The notes under the pieces are model-generated. The model ran no database searches, was not told the DNA's origin, and saw nothing but the letters and a program-made list of their open reading frames with translations. A program made the position numbers and the translations under genes. Positions 1-4,172 of a DNA stretch of 5,611 nt are shown one piece after another. Numbering within the stretch: position 1 is the stretch's first letter; each line of letters opens with the position of its first letter. The DNA comes from Clostridia bacterium (GTDB lineage: Bacteria > Bacillota > Clostridia > Saccharofermentanales > UBA5734): positions 1-5,611 of the forward strand of contig RZZF01000134.1 in the NCBI GenBank assembly GCA_009929975.1. The letters run 5' to 3'.

Positions 1-86
1 ATACCATCCTGTCCTTTCATTTGCTGCTTCAATTATGCGATGATTATACGATTCTGTCCAATGAGCCGCCATACCCTGCGTCATAG

Positions 87-117
87 AAAAAACCGCCGGG
101 ACAGTACATCCCGACGG
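87..117 (-). terminator. Intrinsic terminator of the tRNA-Leu gene
   Basis: Read on the minus strand, a 9-bp stem (CCGTCGGGA / TCCCGGCGG, one T-G wobble) encloses a 7-nt loop and is followed directly by six T's (87-92). It begins 7 nt after the encoded CCA of the tRNA, so it is a typical Rho-independent end for a single-gene tRNA transcript. On the plus strand the hairpin has no T-tract, so it should work in one direction only. Confidence 0.9.
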
Positions 118-124
118 CCGGCTC

Positions 125-211
125 TGGTGGGGATAAAGGGAATCGAACCCTTACAATCTCTCGATCGACAGATTTTGAGTCTGTTGCGTCTGCCAGTTCC
201 GCCATATCCCC
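125..211 (-). tRNA. tRNA-Leu, anticodon CAA
   Basis: The minus strand folds as a complete class II tRNA of 87 nt including an encoded CCA. The acceptor stem is GGGGATA/TATCCCC with discriminator A. The D-arm (TGGCGGAACTGGCAGACGC) is typical of leucine tRNAs. The anticodon stem ACAGA/TCTGT holds the loop CTCAAAA, giving anticodon CAA (plus-strand 175-177), which reads UUG. A long variable arm forms a 4-bp stem (GATC/GATT) with loop GAGA. The T-arm is AAGGG-TTCGATT-CCCTT. The long variable arm and the D-arm pattern support leucine rather than serine or tyrosine. It has its own promoter and terminator and is divergent from the pyr operon. Confidence 0.97.
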
Positions 212-230
212 GCGGACTTGTTTCCGGATT

Positions 231-259
231 ATCTTAACAACCTGGTTGATTTCTGTCAA
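231..259 (-). promoter_or_regulatory. Promoter of the tRNA-Leu gene
   Basis: On the minus strand there is a perfect -35 box TTGACA (plus-strand 254-259), a 17-bp spacer, and a -10 box TAAGAT (231-236; 4 of 6 matches to TATAAT). Transcription would start near 224, about a dozen bases before the mature tRNA 5' end at 211. The spacer and -35 box overlap the plus-strand pyr promoter. The call rests on consensus match and spacing only. Confidence 0.75.
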
Positions 260-274
260 TCGTTCGTATATGAT
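246..274 (+). promoter_or_regulatory. Promoter of the pyr operon
   Basis: A -35 box TTGATT (246-251, 4 of 6) and a -10 box TATGAT (269-274, 5 of 6) are separated by 17 bp, matching the vegetative sigma-factor consensus. The predicted start, about 281, falls a few bases before the PyrR-binding hairpin (286-318), as expected for a PyrR attenuator. It overlaps the divergent tRNA-Leu promoter over 246-259, so the two cannot easily be occupied by RNA polymerase at the same time. Confidence 0.75.
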
Positions 275-285
275 GAGAAAAAAGT

Positions 286-318
286 ACCTTTTAACCAGTC
301 CCGTGAGGCTGGAAGGGT
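286..318 (+). promoter_or_regulatory. PyrR-binding loop (anti-antiterminator) of the pyr leader
   Basis: The segment AGTCCCGTGAGGCT (297-310) fits the PyrR recognition consensus ARUCCNGNGAGGYU. It folds as an upper stem CCAGTC/GGCTGG (295-300 with 307-312, one T-G pair) closed by the hexaloop CCGTGA (301-306), which fits the CNGNGA loop of Bacillus-type sites. Below it is a short 5' bulge (TAA, 292-294) and a lower stem pairing 286-291 with 313-318. In the known mechanism, UMP/UTP-loaded PyrR binds and stabilises this hairpin. That blocks the antiterminator and lets the downstream terminator form. Confidence 0.92.
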
Positions 319-325
319 TCCACAT

Positions 326-361
326 ATGAAAGTCGTGTTGCCTTCGGGCGATCTGTCTTAA
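326..361 (+). CDS. Possible leader peptide [11 protein letters not shown] in the pyr attenuator
   Basis: An ATG at 326 opens an 11-codon frame ending at TAA (359-361), preceded by a GGAAGGG Shine-Dalgarno-like run (311-317) with 8 nt spacing. The ribosome site lies inside the 3' arm of the PyrR-binding hairpin, so PyrR binding would hide it. The stop lies 12 nt before the terminator stem, so a ribosome here would cover part of the antiterminator or terminator. The purine-rich run is required by the RNA fold anyway, so the frame may be coincidental. No similarity to a known peptide is recognised. Confidence 0.3.
   Translation: MKVVLPSGDLS
338..351 (+). other. cUUCGg tetraloop hairpin between the antiterminator arms
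   Basis: TTGCC (338-342) and GGCGA (347-351) form a 5-bp stem (one T-G pair) around the very stable tetraloop TTCG closed by C-G. It sits in the middle of the long loop separating the two antiterminator arms. It should shorten that loop and may help the arms meet or slow RNA polymerase. The fold is seen; the role is inferred. Confidence 0.6.
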
Positions 362-373
362 GTTGTTTGGATA

Positions 374-400
374 CCTTCTGCCTCCGCAGAAGGATTTTTT
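374..400 (+). terminator. PyrR-controlled attenuator terminator upstream of pyrR
   Basis: A perfect 8-bp GC-rich stem, CCTTCTGC (374-381) with GCAGAAGG (386-393), has a 4-nt loop CTCC. It is followed by A and six T's (395-400), a strong intrinsic terminator. It lies just ahead of the pyrR ribosome site (406-411). Its 5' arm is also the 3' partner of the antiterminator, so it is conditional. Confidence 0.93.
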
Positions 401-417
401 ATGTCAGGAGGCGGCCG

Positions 418-966
418 ATGAAGGAAAAAGCAATTCTGATGGATCAGAATACGATGAATCGCGCGTTGTCGCGTATCGCGCATGAGATTCTTGAACGAAA
501 CAAAGGTGTCAGTCAGCTGTATCTGGTCGGGATTCAGCGGCGGGGTGTGCCGCTGGCCATGCGCATCGCGGATAAGATCGAACAGATTGAAGGACACCGG
601 CCGGATGTCGGCATCCTGGATATCACGTTCTACCGTGATGACCTGAGCATGCTGGCGGAGCATCCGGTTGTCAACGGCACGGATATGCCGTTTTCTGTCA
701 ATGACATCAAAATTGTCCTGGTGGACGATGTTCTCTATACCGGCAGAACCTGCCGGGCCGCGATCGAAGCGATTTTCGATCTCGGCCGGCCGCGGCAGAT
801 TGAACTGGCGATCCTGATTGATCGCGGTCATCGTGAACTGCCGATCCGGGCTGACTACATCGGCAAGAATGTACCGACTTCACACGATGAAGTGATTCAT
901 GTCCAGATCCGTGAGATCGACGACTGTGACCGGGTCGTACTCGGAGATTTGAACGGGGAGGCATGA
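418..966 (+). CDS. pyrR: Bifunctional pyr operon attenuator / uracil phosphoribosyltransferase PyrR
   Basis: PyrR is an RNA-binding regulator of the phosphoribosyltransferase fold. It senses UMP/UTP and binds the pyr leader to cause termination; in Bacillus it also has weak uracil phosphoribosyltransferase activity. The 182-residue product matches the family length (B. subtilis about 181). It carries the PRPP-binding loop [12 protein letters not shown] (residues 100-111), the N-terminal [16 protein letters not shown] block, ITFYRDDLS, and the strongly conserved [20 protein letters not shown]. The ATG at 418 is chosen because AGGAGG (406-411) precedes it by 6 nt; the frame is open upstream to 367, but that would run through the terminator. 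A PyrR-binding site lies in its own leader, so the gene is autoregulated. It nearly touches pyrB. Confidence 0.97.
   Translation: MKEKAILMDQNTMNRALSRIAHEILERNKGVSQLYLVGIQRRGVPLAMRIADKIEQIEGHRPDVGILDITFYRDDLSMLAEHPVVNGTDMPFSVNDIKIVLVDDVLYTGRTCRAAIEAIFDLGRPRQIELAILIDRGHRELPIRADYIGKNVPTSHDEVIHVQIREIDDCDRVVLGDLNGEA
955..961 (+). promoter_or_regulatory. Ribosome binding site that decides the pyrB start
   Basis: GGGGAGG at the very end of pyrR lies only 1 nt from the ATG at 963 but 7 nt from the ATG at 969. Normal Shine-Dalgarno spacing favours 969 as the pyrB start, although the 963 ATG would give an ATGA overlap with the pyrR stop. Confidence 0.7.
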
Positions 967-968
967 TC

Positions 969-1898
969 ATGCAGCTGCAGCATAAAGACCTTCTCGGAAT
1001 CCAGATGCTCTCCGCTGAAGAGATCACCCTGATTCTTGATACCGCGGCGACCATGAAACTGGTTTTGAAAGCCAACAGCAAAAAGACCGCGCATTTGCAG
1101 GGTAAATCAGTGATCAACCTGTTCTATGAAAACAGCACGCGGACCCGGCTTTCATTTGAGATGGCCGCGAAATACATGGGGGCGGCCTCCGCCAATGTTT
1201 CAGCGTCCGGCAGCAGTGTCAACAAAGGTGAATCGCTGATCGACACAGCCAGAACCGTTGATCAGATGGCGACGGATGTGCTGATCATCCGCCACCCGCA
1301 ATCCGGCGCGCCACACCTGATCGCGCCCTATGTGCGCTGTTCGGTCATCAATGCCGGGGACGGCATGAATGAACACCCCACACAAGCGCTGCTTGACTTG
1401 TTCACCATGCGGGAGAAGAAGGGGCGCCTCAAGGGACTCAAAGTCGCGATCATCGGTGACATCCTGCACAGCCGGGTGGCGCGCAGCAATCTCTGGGCCC
1501 TGCAGAAATTGGGCGCTGATGTCCGGCTGGCCGGTCCTGAGACGCTGATGCCGCATGGTGAGCTGACAGATGGCATCCACCGGTGCCGCGACCTGCGCGA
1601 GGCCGTCGACCAGGCAGATGTCGTCATGGGGCTGCGGCTGCAGCTGGAGCGGATGCGTCATGGACTGATCCCTTCCGTCAGTGAATACGCCCGGTTTTTC
1701 GCGGTCGATCAAACCTTGCTGGACCTGGCCAGCCCGGAGGCTCTGATCATGCATCCCGGACCCTGCAACCACGGGGTTGAAATGCCCAGTGTCATCTATG
1801 ACAGTCCCCGGTCCGTCATCCAGGAGCAGGTCACGAACGGAATCGCGGTGCGTATGGCCATCATGTATCTTCTGATCTCAAGGAGGAATCCGATATGA
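969..1898 (+). CDS. pyrB: Aspartate carbamoyltransferase catalytic subunit PyrB
   Basis: PyrB condenses carbamoyl phosphate with L-aspartate to N-carbamoyl-aspartate, the committed cytoplasmic step of pyrimidine synthesis. The 309-residue protein has the carbamoyl-phosphate site ENSTRTR (54-60), the SSVNKGE loop (82-88) that in the trimer reaches a neighbouring active site, HPTQ (136-139), DILHSRVARSN (from 164), and LRLQLER (222-228), which contributes to aspartate binding. The C-terminal motif reads HPGPCNHGVE (262-271), where many non-regulated ATCases have NRG, so His268 replaces the usual Arg. OTCase is excluded by the LRLQ-type aspartate motif and the context. The start at 969 rests on ribosome-site spacing; 963 (two more residues) is possible. 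Its stop overlaps the pyrC start by 4 nt (ATGA). No pyrI is seen. Confidence 0.96.
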   Translation: MQLQHKDLLGIQMLSAEEITLILDTAATMKLVLKANSKKTAHLQGKSVINLFYENSTRTRLSFEMAAKYMGAASANVSASGSSVNKGESLIDTARTVDQMATDVLIIRHPQSGAPHLIAPYVRCSVINAGDGMNEHPTQALLDLFTMREKKGRLKGLKVAIIGDILHSRVARSNLWALQKLGADVRLAGPETLMPHGELTDGIHRCRDLREAVDQADVVMGLRLQLERMRHGLIPSVSEYARFFAVDQTLLDLASPEALIMHPGPCNHGVEMPSVIYDSPRSVIQEQVTNGIAVRMAIMYLLISRRNPI

Positions 1899-3166
1899 GA
1901 CTCTCAATCGTCAACGGGCTTGTCTGTGATCCGGTCAGCGGCCGGCAGTCAACGGAGCCGCTGCTGATCGAAGATGGTCAGTTTGTATCCCGGCTCAGCG
2001 GACCGGCGGAAACCGTCATTGACGCGGCCGGACGCGATATCTGGCCCGGCCTGACTGATGCCCATTGTCATCTGCGTGAACCGGGTCAGGAGTATAAGGA
2101 AGATATCGCCAGCGGCACAAGAAGCGCAGCCCGCGGCGGTTTTACGACAGTTGCCTGTATGCCGAACACTCAGCCGGTCTGTGATAACGCCAGCATTGTC
2201 CGCTCCATTCTGGAACGGGCCGCGTCAGCAGGGTCCGCACGGGTTCTGCCGATCGGTGCGGTCAGCCGGGGACAGCAGGGTCAGGAACTGGCTGAGATCG
2301 GACTGATGGCAGAGGCCGGCATTGTCGCGGTCTCTGATGACGGCCATCCGGTTGAACAGGCTGACATGATGCGCAAAGCGATGATCTATGCCCACCAGTT
2401 CGGTCTTCCGGTCATCTCGCACTGTGAAGACATGAGCCTGGCTTCGGGCGGTCAGATGAACGATGGGGTGATTTCAGCCCGGCTCGGACTGCCGGGCATT
2501 CCGGATGTGGCTGAAGCGCACATGGTCGCGCGCGAATGCCTGCTGGCAGAATACCTGAAAATCCCGGTCCATCTGGCCCATATCAGCTGTCGTGCGTCCA
2601 TCACGCTGATCCGTCAGGCTCAGGAACGGGGAGTCCGTGTCACAGCGGAAACCTGTCCACATTATTTCACCCTGACCGAGGAAGCCTGTCTCGGCTACAA
2701 TACCATGGCGAAAATGAATCCGCCGCTGCGGACCGCTGATGATCTGGCCGCTGTGATCGACGCGCTCGCTGATGGAACGATCGGAATCATCGCGACTGAC
2801 CACGCTCCGCATCATATGGATGAGAAACAGCTTGAGTTCGCCTTGGCCAGCAATGGCATTGGCGGCTTCGAGACGGCTCTGCCGCTGGGCTACACCACGC
2901 TTGTCAGAAGCGGCCGGATGGATCTGGTCAGTTGGCTGCGCACCATGACGATCGCACCGGCCCGCCTGTTCAACCGCCCATTTCGCGGATTTGAACCGGG
3001 CAGTCCCGCGGATCTCATCCTGGTCGATACAAAGACCCCGTGGACGTTTCGTGCGGATTCCATGGCCTCCAAGGCACGCAATACACCTTATGACGGCTGG
3101 CAGCTGTATGGACAGGTGATGCTGACCATGCTTGAAGGGAGAATCGTCTATGAAAACATTCAGTGA
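1895..3166 (+). CDS. pyrC: Dihydroorotase PyrC (type I)
   Basis: PyrC is a zinc amidohydrolase that interconverts N-carbamoyl-aspartate and dihydroorotate. The 423-residue protein has the type I length and all expected metal-site residues: H57 and H59 in DAHCHLRE (55-62), D149 in SDDG, H176 in HCED, H229 in LAHIS and D302 in ATDHAPH. Each is offset by a constant two residues from the Bacillus-type numbering. Also present are GGFTTVACMPNT, ETCPHYF and the substrate loop NGIGGFETALPL. It should therefore be active, unlike the inactive DHOase-like proteins that pair with some ATCases. The ATG at 1895 overlaps the pyrB stop (ATGA) and follows AGGAGG (1881-1886) by 8 nt. The 3' end overlaps pyrF by 17 nt, so translation of the two is probably coupled. 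Confidence 0.97.
   Translation: MRLSIVNGLVCDPVSGRQSTEPLLIEDGQFVSRLSGPAETVIDAAGRDIWPGLTDAHCHLREPGQEYKEDIASGTRSAARGGFTTVACMPNTQPVCDNASIVRSILERAASAGSARVLPIGAVSRGQQGQELAEIGLMAEAGIVAVSDDGHPVEQADMMRKAMIYAHQFGLPVISHCEDMSLASGGQMNDGVISARLGLPGIPDVAEAHMVARECLLAEYLKIPVHLAHISCRASITLIRQAQERGVRVTAETCPHYFTLTEEACLGYNTMAKMNPPLRTADDLAAVIDALADGTIGIIATDHAPHHMDEKQLEFALASNGIGGFETALPLGYTTLVRSGRMDLVSWLRTMTIAPARLFNRPFRGFEPGSPADLILVDTKTPWTFRADSMASKARNTPYDGWQLYGQVMLTMLEGRIVYENIQ
3135..3141 (+). promoter_or_regulatory. Ribosome binding site of pyrF inside pyrC
   Basis: AAGGGAG lies 8 nt before the ATG at 3150. It supports that start over the upstream in-frame TTG at 3132, which would place the initiation codon before the ribosome site. 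Confidence 0.7.
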
Positions 3167-4100
3167 ACGTCTGACTGACGCGATCCGGCGAACCGGCAAT
3201 CCGACGGTGATGGGACTCGATCCGATGCTCAGCTATCTGCCGGATGATCTGCTCAGATGGTTTCTGGAGCAGACTGATGATCCTCAACTGGCTGCCGGCC
3301 TGGCGATCTTTGAGTTCAACCGCCGTCTGATCGACCAGGTCAGTGATCTGATTCCCGCGGTCAAACCGCAGCTGGCCTACTATGAGCAATATGGCCTGCC
3401 GGGCATTGACGCGCTGCGCAGGACCATTGAGTATGCCCGGGAGAAGGGTCTTTTGGTCATCGCGGACGGGAAACGTAATGATATCGGCAGCACAGCTGAA
3501 GCCTATGCCAGAGCCTGGCTGGGCGAGACGACCTGGTCCGGCCATCTGACGAAGGCGGTGTTCGCGGCAGACGCGCTGACTGTGAATGCCTATCTCGGCA
3601 GCGACGGGGTCACTCCTTTCTCACAGGTCTGTGCCGAAAAAGGCAAAGGCCTGTTTGTTCTGGTCCGCACATCCAATCCGTCAGCCGGTGAGCTGCAGGA
3701 TCTGCGTCTTGAGGACGGCCGGACGGTTTACCAGGCGATGGCTGACCAGGTCAGCCGCTGGGGAGAAGCGTTGACGGGCCCGGACGGATATTCAGCGATT
3801 GGCGCGGTGGTCGGAGCCACCTGGCCGCGGCAGGCGGCTGAACTGCGCGGGAGAATGCACCGGGCCTGGATCCTGGTTCCCGGATACGGTGCGCAGGGGG
3901 GAAGCGCGGACGATACCATGCCGAATTTCCAGCCGGATGGTCTTGGCGCCATTGTCAATGCTTCACGCAGCCTGATGTGTGCCTGGCAGCGTCATGACAT
4001 GCCGCATGAGCAGTTTGACCTGGCCGCGCGGCGGGAAGCGATCGCGATGCGTGACGCGCTGACAAGAGCGCTTGCCAAGCGGGGGGGTCACACGCTATAA
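3150..4100 (+). CDS. pyrF: Orotidine 5'-phosphate decarboxylase, type 2 (PyrF2 subfamily)
   Basis: PyrF decarboxylates OMP to UMP, the last step of the pathway. The 316-residue length and motifs fit the longer type 2 subfamily (clostridial and actinobacterial style) rather than the roughly 240-residue Bacillus type. The active-site motif DGKRNDIGST is at 106-115 with D106, K108 and D111 of the catalytic charge network. Nearby are IPAVKPQLAYYEQYG, ALTVNAYLGSDGVTPF, VRTSNPSAGE, VGATWP, LVPGYGAQGG and the phosphate-binding NASRSLM. The ATG at 3150 starts within the end of pyrC and follows AAGGGAG by 8 nt. A run of seven G's near the 3' end (4081-4087) lies within the frame and the frame is intact. 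The stop codon is part of the -10 box of the internal carA promoter. Confidence 0.96.
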   Translation: MKTFSERLTDAIRRTGNPTVMGLDPMLSYLPDDLLRWFLEQTDDPQLAAGLAIFEFNRRLIDQVSDLIPAVKPQLAYYEQYGLPGIDALRRTIEYAREKGLLVIADGKRNDIGSTAEAYARAWLGETTWSGHLTKAVFAADALTVNAYLGSDGVTPFSQVCAEKGKGLFVLVRTSNPSAGELQDLRLEDGRTVYQAMADQVSRWGEALTGPDGYSAIGAVVGATWPRQAAELRGRMHRAWILVPGYGAQGGSADDTMPNFQPDGLGAIVNASRSLMCAWQRHDMPHEQFDLAARREAIAMRDALTRALAKRGGHTL

Positions 4101-4101
4101 T
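4072..4101 (+). promoter_or_regulatory. Internal promoter for carAB
   Basis: TTGCCA (4072-4077, 5 of 6) and a perfect TATAAT (4096-4101) are separated by 18 bp. The -10 box includes the pyrF stop codon TAA (4098-4100). The start would be near 4108, leaving a leader of about 65 nt before carA. The match is better than that of the main pyr promoter. It would let carAB be expressed independently of the PyrR attenuator. Confidence 0.72.
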
Positions 4102-4109
4102 AGCGAAAT

Positions 4110-4127
4110 AATGAATAAATATAAGAA
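4110..4127 (+). promoter_or_regulatory. ARG-box-like operator 1 upstream of carA
   Basis: Against the ArgR/AhrC consensus WNTGAATWWWWATTCANW, this 18-bp site matches 13 of 16 defined positions. The left half, TGAATAAATAT, is perfect and the right half is degenerate. It lies right at the predicted start of the internal promoter, where a bound repressor would block initiation. AT-rich sequence makes the W positions easy to match, so the paired arrangement with box 2 is the main support. Confidence 0.5.
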
Positions 4128-4145
4128 GAAATGTATAAATATACG
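4111..4145 (+). repeat. 15-bp imperfect direct repeat, 20-bp period
   Basis: ATGAATAAATATAAG (4111-4125) and ATGTATAAATATACG (4131-4145) agree at 13 of 15 positions and are offset by exactly 20 bp, about two helical turns. The second copy is also an inverted repeat (GTATA-AA-TATAC, 4133-4144). The repeat lies in the only markedly AT-rich stretch between genes of the operon. It coincides with the two ARG-box-like sites. Confidence 0.85.
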
Positions 4146-4147
4146 TA
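4130..4147 (+). promoter_or_regulatory. ARG-box-like operator 2 upstream of carA
   Basis: This 18-bp site again matches 13 of 16 defined positions of WNTGAATWWWWATTCANW and is the more symmetrical copy (TGTAT-AAAT-ATACG). It starts 2 bp after box 1, giving 20 bp centre to centre. Tandem ARG boxes separated by 2-3 bp are the known target arrangement of the hexameric arginine repressor in E. coli. Control of carAB by arginine is therefore a reasonable inference, though no argR gene is in the window. Confidence 0.5.
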
Positions 4148-4172
4148 TCAATGATCATGAGGGGAGATATCA

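Larger units (their letters stand above)
305..384 (+). promoter_or_regulatory. Antiterminator pairing of the pyr leader
   Basis: The 3' part of the PyrR-binding hairpin can pair with the 5' arm of the terminator. GAGGC (305-309) pairs with GCCTC (380-384), and GAAGG (312-316) pairs with CCTTC (374-378), with a small internal loop between them. T318-A373 can add one pair. This fold excludes both the PyrR-binding hairpin and the terminator, so it is the readthrough state when pyrimidines are scarce. The pairing is read directly from the sequence; its role is inferred from the Bacillus pyr paradigm. Confidence 0.85.

Noticed and set aside
5..48. Minus-strand TATAAT (43-48), AAAGGA-like site (12-17) and ATG (5-7) suggesting a gene starting at the left edge.
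   Set aside because: No -35 box at suitable spacing, the ribosome-site spacing (4 nt) is short, and only two codons would be in the window.
44..325. Minus-strand open frame of 93 codons across the tRNA region.
   Set aside because: It runs through the tRNA-Leu gene, its promoter and its terminator, and has no ribosome site.
367..417. Upstream extension of pyrR by 17 codons.
   Set aside because: It would translate the attenuator terminator hairpin. The AGGAGG site at 406-411 and alignment to the PyrR N-terminus fix the start at 418.
2474..3199. Long minus-strand open frames opposite pyrC (also 1200-1772 opposite pyrB and 3015-3545 opposite pyrF).
   Set aside because: They are antisense shadows of GC-rich genes, with no ribosome sites and no recognisable protein motifs.
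4069..4081. Inverted repeat CGCTTG-C-CAAGCG near the end of pyrF as a terminator.
   Set aside because: The loop is a single base and no T-tract follows. It overlaps the -35 box of the internal promoter and is inside the coding frame.
4081..4087. Run of seven G's in pyrF as a programmed frameshift or sequencing error.
   Set aside because: The frame is intact, all PyrF motifs lie upstream, and only a few C-terminal codons follow, so nothing requires a shift.
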